Below are positions 26,588 through 36,588 of a stretch of 64,000 bases of DNA, in pieces (within the stretch, counting starts at the first letter, position 1; every line of letters begins with the position of its first letter). The DNA comes from Oceanihabitans sp. 2_MG-2023 (GTDB taxonomy: Bacteria; Bacteroidota; Bacteroidia; Flavobacteriales; Flavobacteriaceae). The DNA lies in NCBI RefSeq assembly GCF_030547245.1, contig NZ_JAUOQT010000006.1:62001-126000 (forward strand), given 5' to 3'. The translations under genes and the position numbers were made by a program. The notes below the pieces were generated by a model, which did no database searches, was not told where the DNA came from, and saw only the letters and a list, made by a program, of their open reading frames with translations.

Positions 26588-28000
26588 TTATTGCCAGAAT
26601 AATGTAGAAGTTAATTCATCACCATTATTTAATGTAGCAGTAGCTGCTTCATAACTTGATTGGTTTAATGAAACTTCAGTAGTAGGATAATATAAACGTG
26701 TTGGAATTGTTGGGATATCACCTTCAACAGCTGGTGTTAAAGCAGGTACACCTGTTCTTCTCCATTCTGTCCATGATTCAAATCCTTGACCAAATAGAGA
26801 AATCCATACTTGTGTAGCGATTTTTTGTCTAGCATCTGCTTGACCAGTTAAACTAATTCCAGCTGCATAGGTTGCACCATCTCCAAGTCCGTTAAATTCG
26901 AAACTAGCAATGATACCTTCGTCCATATACATTTTAGCAGCAGTTAATCCACCACCAATTTTACCTTCATTAGCAGCTTCAGCCATTAACAATTTTAATT
27001 GAGAATGAGAAAGCATTACACCAGGTAAAGTAGGATCTAAATAAAAATCACCTAAAGGACTAATGTTTCCATAAGTATATCCTAAAGCATCGTTAGGTAA
27101 ATCACTGTAACCTGCTGGTTTTCCAACAATGTTACCATCTGCATTTTCACCTGCATAAACTGCTAGTCTAGAATCGCTTAATCCAGAAAGGATATCTACA
27201 ACTGGAGAACAAATCTTGTATTCAGATCTGTTACCATCTACAATAGTTTCATAAATTGGATTAGCATCCGGTGCTATAGCATTATAAATTATTTGAGCAC
27301 TGTCGGCATTTGAAGTAAACATTTTACCTTCAGTCACTAGAGCTTGTAATTCTGCAGCAGAACCATTAGAACGCATTAAAACTTTAAACTTTAAAGAGTT
27401 TCCAAATTTTTCCCATTTAGTTACATCTCCTGCATATAATAAATCAGAAGAGGCAGTAACATCACCAGAGCCAAATAAAGCATCTGCTTGGTTTAACATT
27501 GCAATAATACCTGCATATACTTCTTGAGAAGTACTATAAGCTGGTTGTTCAATTGCACTATCTAAAGCTTCAGCAAATGGTACAGGACCATATAAGTCTG
27601 TTAATAATTGAAATGCATTAGCTTGTAAAATTAATGAAATTGCTTGTAAGTTAGAATTACCTTCAGCTTCTGCTAATTCATACATTGATTTAGCATCACT
27701 CAATACATCTGCATATAGAGAATTCCATAAAGCATCTATATTACCACGTCTAGGAGAATAACGAGCTTCGTCGTTATACTGAACTTTAGACCAGTGTTGT
27801 GCCCAACATTCACCCATATCTCCTCCAATTTGAGCATTATAAATGATGTTTTGGTTCACTCTAATTATATTTCCTAATAATAAATGTGCAGGAATCTCTG
27901 TCGCATTATCAGGATCTGTATTTACTTCTTCAAAGTCTTTATCACAGCTAGCAATAACTAAGGATAAAAATAGAAGAAAAATTATTTTTGTATTTTTCAT
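26588..28000 (-). CDS. SusD/RagB-family outer membrane lipoprotein
   Basis: 470 residues. Signal peptide MKNTKIIFLLFLSLVIASC with a lipobox and Cys 19, then DKDFEEVNTDP, an acidic export signal and the usual start of SusD-like proteins. The body is alpha-helical with TPR-like pairs and the closing region ASFEFNGLGDG/RTGVPALTP and YPTTEVSLNQSSYEAA, the common SusD_2 end. SusD proteins form the lid that delivers ligand to the SusC barrel encoded 11 bases upstream. The ligand is unknown; the operon lacks glycosidases, so peptides, small glycans or other nutrients are equally possible. Confidence 0.95.
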   Translation of the reverse strand: MKNTKIIFLLFLSLVIASCDKDFEEVNTDPDNATEIPAHLLLGNIIRVNQNIIYNAQIGGDMGECWAQHWSKVQYNDEARYSPRRGNIDALWNSLYADVLSDAKSMYELAEAEGNSNLQAISLILQANAFQLLTDLYGPVPFAEALDSAIEQPAYSTSQEVYAGIIAMLNQADALFGSGDVTASSDLLYAGDVTKWEKFGNSLKFKVLMRSNGSAAELQALVTEGKMFTSNADSAQIIYNAIAPDANPIYETIVDGNRSEYKICSPVVDILSGLSDSRLAVYAGENADGNIVGKPAGYSDLPNDALGYTYGNISPLGDFYLDPTLPGVMLSHSQLKLLMAEAANEGKIGGGLTAAKMYMDEGIIASFEFNGLGDGATYAAGISLTGQADARQKIATQVWISLFGQGFESWTEWRRTGVPALTPAVEGDIPTIPTRLYYPTTEVSLNQSSYEAATATLNNGDELTSTLFWQ

Positions 28001-28011
28001 GTTTTATTTTT

Positions 28012-31000
28012 TTAAAATGATAAGTTTACATTAAAGCCTATTGAACGAGCAGATGGGATTTGACCAAATTCTTGTCCTTGCTCTCCGTTAGCACTACTGA
28101 AACCAGTTTCAGGATCTATATGAGGAACATTAGAATATAATAAAGCTAAGTTTCTACCTACAACTGCAAATCTAGCATTTGTAATAAAAGTGTTCTTCAA
28201 TAAATTAGCAGGTAATGAATACCCTAAAGAAACAGATCTTAATTTAACGTAAGAAGCATCGAAAATTGAACTTTCTTCTACACCGTTACCAAAAGCTCTT
28301 TGGTTAAAAGCTTTAGCAGGAGCAACAACATTATTTGTTACATATCCTCCGTTACCGTCAGACATAACTCCGTTACCAATGATTCCAGTTTCTCTTCCTA
28401 CAAGAGTTTCTTCTAATACACCTGCGTATCTACCCCAAGCGTAAGACATACTATGTAAATCTCCACCAATTTTAGCATCAATTAAAGTACTTAATGTAAT
28501 ACCTTTGTACTCCATATTTAAGCTGAAACCACCTGTCCAATCTGGAGCGATATCACCTAATACTTTATATTCTTGATCTATAACAGGTAAACCGTTTTCA
28601 TAAATTACTTGTCCATCGTCATTTCTTTCAAAATCTCTTCCTACAAGAACACCATAAGCTTCTCCAGTTCTAGCTTCTAATCTAGCACCCCATTGACCAC
28701 CTAGGATATAAGAATCAAGTCCTCCTAAAGAGATAACTTCGTTCTTGTTTTTAGCCCAGTTTAAATCAACTCCTAACTTAAAGTTATCATTGTCAATAAT
28801 AGAAGCTCCTAAAGATAATTCGATTCCTTTATTAGACATTTCACCAGCATTTTTCCAAGCACTTGTTTGCCCTGTAGAAGCTGATAATTGAATAGGTAAG
28901 ATTAAGTCTTCACTTAACTGATCGTAATATGTTGCACTAAATTTAATTTTACTTTTAAACATTCTTAAGTCTAAACCAGCTTCAAAACCAGTTACAGATT
29001 CAGGAGTTAAATCATCATTAAACCTTGTGTTAGGTGTAGATGCTAAATTTCCAAAAGCATTATTTGTTAAAGAATAAGTTTGGTTTAAGCTGTATGGTGT
29101 TAATGCACCAGTACTACCTACTTTAGACCAACCACCTCTTAATTTTAGGTAATCTATTTTAGCACCTTCTAAATCTACCATATCAGATACAATAGCAGAT
29201 AAAGAAACAGAAGGGTAGAAGAATGAGTTGTTATCAGAAGGTAAAACTGAAGCCCAGTCATTTCTTCCAGAGAATTCTACAAATAAATAATCTTTATATC
29301 CAATAGAACCAAAACCATATACACTATTAATACGTCTGTTACTAGTTGTATTAAAATAAGTTGGAGTTGCACCAGTTTGAATATTAGATAAGTTATATAA
29401 TCCAGGTAACTCTAATTGAGCAGCTTCACCAATTAAAGAAGAATAATTTCTTTTCATTCCGTTGGTACCTGCGTTTAGAGAAAAGCTAAAGTTTTCTGAT
29501 AAATCTGTGTTATAAGATAATAATAACTCAATATTAGTTTCGTCATAATCTCTTTTGAATTCAGCATAATAACCATCAGGATTTTCGTTAGATCCTTGCG
29601 CTTTTATTCTTTTTTCAGATTGAGAATATTGATCTCTACTATATTTTGTTGTAACAGAAAATTTATCGTTAAAATCATAAGTAAAGAAAATATTACCAAC
29701 AAAACGATTTTTATCAAAAGTGTTTCTGTTGTTTTCTAATACCCAGTAAGGATTGTTTTGGAAATTTGCATTCCAGCTTAAAGGTGTTCCTTCTGCTGCT
29801 GTACCTGCTGCTGCTAATGGTAAATTTCTCCAATCTTTTAAATCTGAAAAATTAACTTGTCTTGCAGACCAAATAAATTGTTGCATTGGGTTTTCATTAG
29901 TATAACCACCAATTGGTAAATTATCACTTACTGTATTAATATAACTTACAGACATTCCAGCATGGAATTTTTTTCCTAAATCCATTTTACCATTAAAACC
30001 TAGATTTAATCTGTTTAATTCTGTAAAAGGAACCATACCATCTTGTTCCGATTTACCTAAAGAAAATCTCATAGACCCTTTTTGACCACCTGATGTTACA
30101 GTAATACTGTTGCTTAAAGCTACACCTGTATCAAAAAAGTCTTTAACGTTATCTGGATGCGATACCCATGGTAAAGCTTGACCTCCATTTAACTGAGAAT
30201 CCCATTGGATAAATTCTAATCCTGCATCTAAAGCTGGACCCCAACTTTCATCAACACCATCATTAACACCACCATTAGCACCATCAACAAATTCGAAATA
30301 GTAAGGATCTGCTCCTTGACCATATGAATTTTGGTAATCTGGTAATCTTAAAGGATTAGAGAAAGTTGCATTTGAATTTATATTAACAGAAAAAGAACCA
30401 TCTTTATTGCTTCCTGATTTTGTTGTAATAACAATAACTCCATTTGCACCACGAACACCATATAATGCAGCTGCATTTGGTCCCTTTAATACAGAAATAG
30501 ATTCAATGTCATCTGCGTTAATATCAGAAGCTCCATTTGGTAAATCAGCTCCACCTGAAGAACCCGCACCACTATAAGATGAGTTATCTAATGGCACACC
30601 ATCAACAACAAATAAAGGTTGGTTGTTACCTGTAATCGTAGAGTTACCTCTAAGTACAATTCTAGAAGAAGCACCTACACTACCTGAACTATTTGTAACT
30701 TGGATACCTGCAGCTTTACCAGAAAGTGCATTTACTAAGTTACCTTCTCTAGCTTCAGTAAGACCTTCACCGTCTACTTTTTGAACAGAGTAACCAATTG
30801 CTTTCTCTTCCTTCTTAATACCAAGAGCTGTTACAACAACTTCGTCTAAAGTATTGTCAGGTTGTAAAGAAACATCCACTTTACTGGAAGCTCCTACAGA
30901 TTGAGTTTGGTTTGCGTAACCAACATAACTAAAAATTAAAACATCTCCTTGTTTTGCTGTAATTGAATAATTACCATCAAAATCGGTTGATGTCCCAGTA

Positions 31001-31149
31001 GTAGTTCCTTGAATAATTACTGTTGCCGTTGGAAGAGGCAACCCGTTTTCATCAGAAACTGTTCCTGAAATTGTTTTTTCTTGTGCAAACGTAAATTGCA
31101 CAACAAACGCCAGTAATAGCGTTAAAATTCCACTAAACTTTGTTTTCAT
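28012..31149 (-). CDS. SusC/RagA-family TonB-linked outer membrane receptor
   Basis: 1045 residues. After the signal peptide (MKTKFSGILTLLLAFVVQFTFAQ) comes an N-terminal carboxypeptidase-regulatory-like domain (about 24-105), then a plug domain (about 112-225) with LKGPNAAALYG and GANGVIVITTKSG, and the 22-strand barrel that ends in FNVNLSF. TonB-dependent uptake with the SusD protein encoded next is the family role. It starts the minus-strand operon. The 120-base upstream gap shows no clear TAnnTTTG box on the minus strand, and no anti-sigma/sigma pair or hybrid sensor kinase lies beside it, unlike many glycan loci. Confidence 0.97.
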   Translation of the reverse strand: MKTKFSGILTLLLAFVVQFTFAQEKTISGTVSDENGLPLPTATVIIQGTTTGTSTDFDGNYSITAKQGDVLIFSYVGYANQTQSVGASSKVDVSLQPDNTLDEVVVTALGIKKEEKAIGYSVQKVDGEGLTEAREGNLVNALSGKAAGIQVTNSSGSVGASSRIVLRGNSTITGNNQPLFVVDGVPLDNSSYSGAGSSGGADLPNGASDINADDIESISVLKGPNAAALYGVRGANGVIVITTKSGSNKDGSFSVNINSNATFSNPLRLPDYQNSYGQGADPYYFEFVDGANGGVNDGVDESWGPALDAGLEFIQWDSQLNGGQALPWVSHPDNVKDFFDTGVALSNSITVTSGGQKGSMRFSLGKSEQDGMVPFTELNRLNLGFNGKMDLGKKFHAGMSVSYINTVSDNLPIGGYTNENPMQQFIWSARQVNFSDLKDWRNLPLAAAGTAAEGTPLSWNANFQNNPYWVLENNRNTFDKNRFVGNIFFTYDFNDKFSVTTKYSRDQYSQSEKRIKAQGSNENPDGYYAEFKRDYDETNIELLLSYNTDLSENFSFSLNAGTNGMKRNYSSLIGEAAQLELPGLYNLSNIQTGATPTYFNTTSNRRINSVYGFGSIGYKDYLFVEFSGRNDWASVLPSDNNSFFYPSVSLSAIVSDMVDLEGAKIDYLKLRGGWSKVGSTGALTPYSLNQTYSLTNNAFGNLASTPNTRFNDDLTPESVTGFEAGLDLRMFKSKIKFSATYYDQLSEDLILPIQLSASTGQTSAWKNAGEMSNKGIELSLGASIIDNDNFKLGVDLNWAKNKNEVISLGGLDSYILGGQWGARLEARTGEAYGVLVGRDFERNDDGQVIYENGLPVIDQEYKVLGDIAPDWTGGFSLNMEYKGITLSTLIDAKIGGDLHSMSYAWGRYAGVLEETLVGRETGIIGNGVMSDGNGGYVTNNVVAPAKAFNQRAFGNGVEESSIFDASYVKLRSVSLGYSLPANLLKNTFITNARFAVVGRNLALLYSNVPHIDPETGFSSANGEQGQEFGQIPSARSIGFNVNLSF

Positions 31150-31269
31150 TTTATATTTTATTTGAATTAGTCTATGCCAAAAATCATAATAAAAAGTTAA
31201 TAAAACAATAATAATTGGTTAAAATTTTGATTTTTTTTTCAAAACCCTGCTTCAAACCCTAATAATATG

Positions 31270-32964
31270 CTAAAAAATAGCCGTTAAGCTTAAGTGAATT
31301 TTAGAATTAGAAAACTGGAATTTTTGATTTTCGCTTTTGCCATTTGCATAATTAAATTTTAGCAAACCAGCTTTAGTTAATAACCCAAAACCAAATCCAA
31401 ATCCATATAATTTTTCCCTTTGATTTGTTAGGTCATTTTCTAAATAGGAGAAGTCTATAATAGAATGAATATATAGGGAGCTGCTTAATTGGTATCTGTA
31501 TTCTGTGTTTGCTAGTGCGTAAAGTGAAGCAGTGAGGCTGTTTTCTTCAAAACCTCTAATAGAGTTAATGCCACCAAACCGAAATAATTCATTTTCTAAA
31601 TAATTGTTAGAAAACAAGCCGGAACTATTAATTCTTATATAAGCACTATTTTTATTGTTTAGATTGAAAATTTTAAACGCATCAATAAAAAATTGCGTTT
31701 GGTTTTCAGATGTATTTAAGTAGCTCCTCTTACCATTGCCTAACTCTAAAGCTAGTAAGAGGTTTCTGTTAAAAAGCACATTGTTTTGAAGTTTGCTAAA
31801 TGTAAATTTCACATTATACATGTTGGAGTTGTAATCTTGTATCTCTGGTTGTGCATTTTCTTCGTCTAATAAATTGTTAGAATTTGTACTGTTTAAACCA
31901 AAATGAATACTTGCTTGTGGATTTATTTGGTAAAATAATTTAGCAATTTGGTTTACCGTTGTAAAGGAGGAGTCTTTCTTAAATATTTGCAATCCTACTT
32001 CTGCCCCAATAGGAGAATTAAATAAATATGGTAGATTTAGATTTGCGTTAAATGTTTTCTGTTCATTTTCATCGCTTTTATATATTAGTTGAAAAGACTC
32101 ACCCGAGTTTAGGTTGTTATTTAAATTTAAATTAAGATATCCATTAAAATCAATCTTGTTAGTAGTCTCATTCGTTCCAAAGCCTAAAAAACCATCAAAG
32201 TTATTACTTTTCGATTTTTCTACATATAAATATAGTATAGTGGAATCTTTTGTGAAAAGTGCTTCAGGATCTTTAATTTGATTGGCAAATTTTAATTCTT
32301 TTAAAGCTTCGTTTTTATTTTTTATTTCTGAAAGATTAAAAAGGATGCCTTTTTTTAATTTTAAATAATGCTTCAAATAGGACTTGGGGAACTTTTCATA
32401 TCCTTTTACTATAATTTTGTCTACACTTCTTTTTTGTATGATTTCTTTTAAAACTAAAGAAGCCTCTAATGAAGTTTTGTTTTTTATTGTAATGTTTTCA
32501 AGTTTCAGTTCACTAAACGGAAAACCTAGATCGCTAATTTTTGAGTTTATGTAATAAAGAGAAGTTTCTATGTTGTTAAAAGGTAAAACAAAATAATCCT
32601 CGTTTACACTATTAGAGATTTGTTTAAGAATAGATTTGTTGATTATTTCCTCCTTATAATATATATCTATTTCTTTGTATAAGTTTTTTAAATGAAAAAG
32701 CCCTAAGTAAGTTGAGTCATTTTCTTTCTTTAGATCTTTTAATTTATTTTCAATGTAGCCTGTTTGATAAAGTTTTTTTTGAATGGAATCCAGTTCGTCT
32801 GTTATTCCATTTAAATCTATATGGCTTTTTTTGTAAGAAATAGAGTCTAATACCGAAGTTTCCAAATCCGTTTCGCCAATAATATTTAAATATAAGTTTT
32901 GGCTAATTGCTTCCGAATAGAATAAAGTAGTTATTGTAAGTAGAAAGAATAATGATTTATACAC
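31270..32964 (-). CDS. Omp85/BamA-like outer membrane surface-antigen protein
   Basis: 564 residues with a signal peptide (MYKSLFFLLTITTLFYSEAISQ). The N-terminal 240 residues, Lys- and Leu-rich, look like POTRA-type domains (KSVDKIIVKGYEKFPKSYLK region). The C-terminal barrel has the conserved LFRFGGINSIRGFEENSL motif near residue 470, whose RGF is the lid-lock signature of Omp85 proteins, and ends with Phe (HLSLTAIF), the usual barrel-closing residue. The length is shorter than full BamA, so it is probably a TamA-like or divergent family member. It has no linked partner. A beta-barrel assembly or transport role is likely, but substrate unknown. Confidence 0.85.
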   Translation of the reverse strand: MYKSLFFLLTITTLFYSEAISQNLYLNIIGETDLETSVLDSISYKKSHIDLNGITDELDSIQKKLYQTGYIENKLKDLKKENDSTYLGLFHLKNLYKEIDIYYKEEIINKSILKQISNSVNEDYFVLPFNNIETSLYYINSKISDLGFPFSELKLENITIKNKTSLEASLVLKEIIQKRSVDKIIVKGYEKFPKSYLKHYLKLKKGILFNLSEIKNKNEALKELKFANQIKDPEALFTKDSTILYLYVEKSKSNNFDGFLGFGTNETTNKIDFNGYLNLNLNNNLNSGESFQLIYKSDENEQKTFNANLNLPYLFNSPIGAEVGLQIFKKDSSFTTVNQIAKLFYQINPQASIHFGLNSTNSNNLLDEENAQPEIQDYNSNMYNVKFTFSKLQNNVLFNRNLLLALELGNGKRSYLNTSENQTQFFIDAFKIFNLNNKNSAYIRINSSGLFSNNYLENELFRFGGINSIRGFEENSLTASLYALANTEYRYQLSSSLYIHSIIDFSYLENDLTNQREKLYGFGFGFGLLTKAGLLKFNYANGKSENQKFQFSNSKIHLSLTAIF

Positions 32965-33071
32965 GGTAATAATTGCAATTTTTTTATTGTGTAAATCTAA
33001 CGGAAAAACAACAGTAATAATATAGTTTGAAACCTAATTTTTAATTTTAGTGAAAAATTAATGTACTGGTG

Positions 33072-33102
33072 TTTGATTTTTTCAAATTAATTCCTACATT
33101 TG
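33072..33102 (+). promoter_or_regulatory. Promoter of the str-S10-spc-alpha operon
   Basis: TTTG (33072-33075) and TACATTTG (33095-33102) are separated by 19 bases, a textbook match to the Bacteroidota TTTG/TAnnTTTG promoter. Transcription should start near 33108. A small hairpin, CCTCT-AAGA-AGAGG (33107-33120), lies right at the predicted 5' end of the transcript. Confidence 0.85.
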
Positions 33103-33145
33103 CAGCCCTCTAAGAAGAGGATTTAAAAAATTATATATAATATAT

Positions 33146-33520
33146 ATGCCAACAATTTCACAATTAGTACGAAAAGGAAGAGCCAAAATAACCAAGAAGA
33201 GTAAATCGGCTGCTTTAGATTCGTGTCCACAAAGACGTGGTGTGTGTACTCGTGTTTATACGACGACACCTAAGAAACCAAACTCAGCAATGCGTAAGGT
33301 AGCAAGGGTTCGTTTAACAAACGGTAACGAGGTTAATGCATACATTGGCGGTGAAGGTCACAATTTACAAGAGCACTCGATAGTATTGGTTAGAGGTGGA
33401 AGGGTAAAAGATTTACCAGGAGTTAGATATCACATTGTTCGTGGTGCCTTAGACACAGCAGGTGTTGCAGGTAGAACGCAACGTAGATCTAAGTATGGTG
33501 CAAAACGCCCTAAGAAGTAA
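33146..33520 (+). CDS. rpsL: 30S ribosomal protein S12
   Basis: 124 residues, standard length. Decoding-centre protein with [12 protein letters not shown], where Lys 43 is the residue often altered in streptomycin resistance and is unmutated here. [10 protein letters not shown] near residue 89 holds the Asp commonly modified by methylthiolation. First gene of the str-S10-spc-alpha series, 44 bases after the predicted transcription start region. No Shine-Dalgarno; an AT-rich leader precedes ATG. Confidence 0.98.
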   Translation: MPTISQLVRKGRAKITKKSKSAALDSCPQRRGVCTRVYTTTPKKPNSAMRKVARVRLTNGNEVNAYIGGEGHNLQEHSIVLVRGGRVKDLPGVRYHIVRGALDTAGVAGRTQRRSKYGAKRPKK

Positions 33521-33541
33521 TTTAAACTTTAAGAAGAAGAC

Positions 33542-34018
33542 ATGAGAAAAAGAGCAGCGAAAAAAAGACCGCTTTTACCAGATCCTAAATTTAACGACCA
33601 GTTAGTAACTCGTTTCGTTAATATGATGATGTGGGATGGTAAGAAGTCTATAGCTTTTAAAGTATTTTATGACGCAATAGCGATTGTAGAAGAAAAGAAA
33701 ACAGACGAAGAAAAAACAGGTTTAGAGATTTGGAAAGACGCTTTATCTAACGTTATGCCTCACGTAGAAGTACGTAGTCGTAGAGTAGGTGGTGCTACAT
33801 TTCAAATACCAATGCAGATCCGTCCAGACAGAAAAGTATCAACAGCAATGAAGTGGCTAATTAGTTATGCTCGTAAAAGAAACGAGAAATCTATGGCGCA
33901 ACGTTTAGCATCTGAAGTTTTAGCGGCAGCTAAAGAGGAAGGAGCGGCTGTAAAAAAACGTACAGATACGCATAAAATGGCGGAAGCAAATAAAGCATTC
34001 TCTCACTTTAGATTTTAA
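33542..34018 (+). CDS. rpsG: 30S ribosomal protein S7
   Basis: 158 residues, close to the usual 156. It nucleates assembly of the 30S head and contacts E-site tRNA. Recognised by [16 protein letters not shown] at the start and the [17 protein letters not shown] segment. It lies 21 bases after rpsL and 6 before fusA. In Enterobacteria S7 represses the str operon by binding its mRNA; nothing clear for this was seen in the short gap here. Confidence 0.98.
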   Translation: MRKRAAKKRPLLPDPKFNDQLVTRFVNMMMWDGKKSIAFKVFYDAIAIVEEKKTDEEKTGLEIWKDALSNVMPHVEVRSRRVGGATFQIPMQIRPDRKVSTAMKWLISYARKRNEKSMAQRLASEVLAAAKEEGAAVKKRTDTHKMAEANKAFSHFRF

Positions 34019-34024
34019 TAAGAA

Positions 34025-36151
34025 ATGGCAAGAGATTTAAGATATACAAGAAATATAGGTATTGCGGCTCATATTGATGCTGGTAAAACAACAACAACTG
34101 AACGTGTGCTTTATTATACAGGAGTTTCACATAAAATTGGTGAGGTGCATGATGGTGCTGCAACAATGGACTGGATGGAGCAAGAGCAAGAAAGAGGTAT
34201 TACAATTACTTCTGCTGCAACTACTTGTACATGGAAATTCCCGATAGAAAACGGAGAACCAACACCGGAGACAAAAGGATATCATTTTAATATTATTGAT
34301 ACTCCTGGTCACGTAGATTTTACTGTAGAGGTAAATAGATCATTACGTGTATTAGATGGTTTAGTTTTCTTGTTTAGTGCAGTAGATGGTGTAGAGCCAC
34401 AATCTGAAACTAACTGGAGATTAGCAGATAACTATAAAGTACCAAGAATTGGTTTCGTTAATAAAATGGACCGTCAAGGGTCAGACTTTTTAGGGGTTTG
34501 TCAACAAGTAAAAGATATGTTGAAATCTAATGCGGTGCCAATCGTTTTAAATATTGGTGACGAAGAAGATTTTAAAGGTATTATAGATTTAGTAAAGAAC
34601 CGTGCTATTGTATGGCATGATGCTACTCAAGGAGCTACTTTCGATGTTATCGAGATTCCTGAGGATATGAAAGAAGAAGCTCGTAAATATCGTGCACTTT
34701 TAATTGAAGAAGTTGCAAGTTATGATGAAAATCTTTTAGAAAAATTCATGGAAGATGAAGATTCTATTACAGAAGAAGAAGTGCATGCTGCACTTAGAGC
34801 TGCTGTAATGGATATGGCAATCATTCCTATGATTTGTGGTTCAGCATTCAAAAATAAAGGAGTGCAGTTCTTGTTAGATGCTGTTTGCCGTTATTTACCT
34901 TCTCCAACAGATAAAGAAGGTATCGTAGGTGTAAACCCAGATACAGGAAAAGAAGAATTACGTAAGCCAGATGTAAAGGAGCCTTTCGCTGCTTTAGCTT
35001 TTAAAATCGCTACAGATCCTTTTGTAGGACGTTTAGCGTTCTTTAGAGCATATTCAGGTCGTTTAGATGCAGGTTCTTATGTGTTAAATAACCGTTCAGG
35101 TAAAAAGGAGCGTATTTCACGTATTTATCAAATGCATGCAAATAAGCAAAATGCAATTGATTTTATTGAAGCTGGAGATATTGGAGCTGCTGTTGGATTT
35201 AAATCTATCAAAACAGGAGATACACTTTCAGATCAAGAGCATCCAATTGTATTAGAATCTATGGATTTTCCTGATCCAGTAATTGGTATTGCTGTAGAGC
35301 CTAAGACTAAAGCGGATGTAGATAAACTTGGAATGGGACTAGCTAAATTAGCTGAAGAAGATCCAACATTTACAGTTCGTTCTGACGAAGCTTCAGGGCA
35401 GACAATTATTTCAGGAATGGGGGAACTTCACTTAGATGTAATTGTAGATCGTTTAAAACGAGAGTTTAAAGTAGAAGTTAATCAAGGGCAACCTCAGGTT
35501 GAATATAAAGAAGCAATTACTGCTTCTGCTGATCATAGAGAAGTTTATAAAAAACAATCTGGTGGTCGTGGAAAATTTGCTGATATCGTATTTACTATTG
35601 AACCAGCAGATGAAGGTCAAGTTGGACTACAGTTTGAATCTGTAATTAAAGGTGGTAATGTTCCTAAAGAATTTATCCCTTCTATTGAAAAAGGATTTAA
35701 ACAAGCAATGGTAAACGGACCATTAGCAGGTTTTGAAGTTGATGCTATGAAAATTACTTTAAAAGATGGTTCATATCATGATGTCGATTCAGATCAATTA
35801 TCTTTTGAATTAGCAGCTAAATTAGGTTTTAAAAACGTAGCAAAAGCAGCTAAAGCTGTAATTATGGAACCTATCATGAAACTAGAAGTTATCACTCCAG
35901 AAGAAAATATGGGTGATATTGTAGGAGATTTAAATAGAAGAAGAGGACAAGTAAGTGATATGGGGGATAGAAATGGTGCAAAAACTGTAAAAGCTACTGT
36001 ACCATTATCGGAGATGTTTGGATATGTAACTACATTAAGAACATTATCTTCAGGTCGTGCAACATCAACAATGGAATTTTCACACTATGCTGAAACTCCT
36101 AAGAATATATCTGAGGAAGTAATCGCTGCTGCTAAAGGAGAACAATCTTAA
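34025..36151 (+). CDS. fusA: Elongation factor G
   Basis: 708 residues. G1 [12 protein letters not shown] (about 16-27), the switch-2 motif DTPGHVDF, and NKMDRQGSD identify the translocation GTPase; domains II to V follow, ending [14 protein letters not shown]. It drives tRNA-mRNA translocation on the ribosome. Insertions between GTPase motifs are the normal G' domain (about 170-260). Flanked by rpsG (6 bases) and rpsJ (12 bases). Highly reliable call. Confidence 0.98.
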   Translation: MARDLRYTRNIGIAAHIDAGKTTTTERVLYYTGVSHKIGEVHDGAATMDWMEQEQERGITITSAATTCTWKFPIENGEPTPETKGYHFNIIDTPGHVDFTVEVNRSLRVLDGLVFLFSAVDGVEPQSETNWRLADNYKVPRIGFVNKMDRQGSDFLGVCQQVKDMLKSNAVPIVLNIGDEEDFKGIIDLVKNRAIVWHDATQGATFDVIEIPEDMKEEARKYRALLIEEVASYDENLLEKFMEDEDSITEEEVHAALRAAVMDMAIIPMICGSAFKNKGVQFLLDAVCRYLPSPTDKEGIVGVNPDTGKEELRKPDVKEPFAALAFKIATDPFVGRLAFFRAYSGRLDAGSYVLNNRSGKKERISRIYQMHANKQNAIDFIEAGDIGAAVGFKSIKTGDTLSDQEHPIVLESMDFPDPVIGIAVEPKTKADVDKLGMGLAKLAEEDPTFTVRSDEASGQTIISGMGELHLDVIVDRLKREFKVEVNQGQPQVEYKEAITASADHREVYKKQSGGRGKFADIVFTIEPADEGQVGLQFESVIKGGNVPKEFIPSIEKGFKQAMVNGPLAGFEVDAMKITLKDGSYHDVDSDQLSFELAAKLGFKNVAKAAKAVIMEPIMKLEVITPEENMGDIVGDLNRRRGQVSDMGDRNGAKTVKATVPLSEMFGYVTTLRTLSSGRATSTMEFSHYAETPKNISEEVIAAAKGEQS

Positions 36152-36163
36152 AAAGTTAAGAAA

Positions 36164-36469
36164 ATGAGTCAAAAAATTAGAATAAAATTAAAGTCTTACG
36201 ATCATAACTTAGTAGATAAGTCTGCTGAAAAGATTGTAAAAACAGTAAAAAGTACTGGTGCTGTAGTAACTGGACCAATTCCATTACCAACACATAAGAA
36301 AATTTTCACTGTATTACGTTCACCACACGTAAACAAGAAGTCTAGAGAACAATTTCAATTAAGCTCTTATAAGCGTTTATTAGATATTTACTCTTCATCT
36401 TCTAAAACAATTGACGCCCTAATGAAATTAGAGTTGCCAAGTGGTGTTGAAGTAGAGATCAAAGTTTAA
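36164..36469 (+). CDS. rpsJ: 30S ribosomal protein S10
   Basis: 101 residues. Head protein of the small subunit; in E. coli it also binds NusB in antitermination. Recognised by [22 protein letters not shown] and [25 protein letters not shown]. It is the last gene before a 119-base gap with two hairpins. The gap separates the str-type genes from rplC, so S10 is the only S10-operon gene on the upstream side of the possible attenuator. Confidence 0.98.
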   Translation: MSQKIRIKLKSYDHNLVDKSAEKIVKTVKSTGAVVTGPIPLPTHKKIFTVLRSPHVNKKSREQFQLSSYKRLLDIYSSSSKTIDALMKLELPSGVEVEIKV

Positions 36470-36484
36470 GTTTAAACTTACATG

Positions 36485-36504
36485 TCCTTAACGATGGTTA
36501 AGGA
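36485..36504 (+). promoter_or_regulatory. Upstream RNA hairpin in the rpsJ-rplC gap
   Basis: TCCTTAAC-GATG-GTTAAGGA: an 8-bp stem with a 4-base loop, not followed by T. Together with the terminator-like hairpin just after it, it forms a tandem structure suggestive of a regulatory RNA rather than a single terminator. Confidence 0.55.
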
Positions 36505-36524
36505 AAAACGGTAAAAATACAATT

Positions 36525-36557
36525 CAAGGCTGAAACGTATTTTCAGCCTTGTTTTTT
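36525..36557 (+). terminator. Terminator-like hairpin between rpsJ and rplC
   Basis: CAAGGCTGAAA-CGTAT-TTTCAGCCTTG is an 11-bp perfect stem with a 5-base loop, followed by TTTTTT. It lies inside the ribosomal superoperon with no clear TAnnTTTG promoter between it and rplC, so it should act as a partial terminator or attenuator with read-through. Confidence 0.7.
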
Positions 36558-36588
36558 AATAAATAGTAACAAATAAATAAATAATAAT

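Noticed and set aside
28012-31149. Polysaccharide-utilisation locus
   Set aside because: Only SusC/SusD and lipoproteins are present; no glycosidase or lyase was found, so a glycan substrate is not claimed.
33121-33145. Shine-Dalgarno sites in front of ribosomal genes
   Set aside because: Most starts have A-rich leaders without AGGAGG-like purine blocks, consistent with Bacteroidota, so none were annotated.
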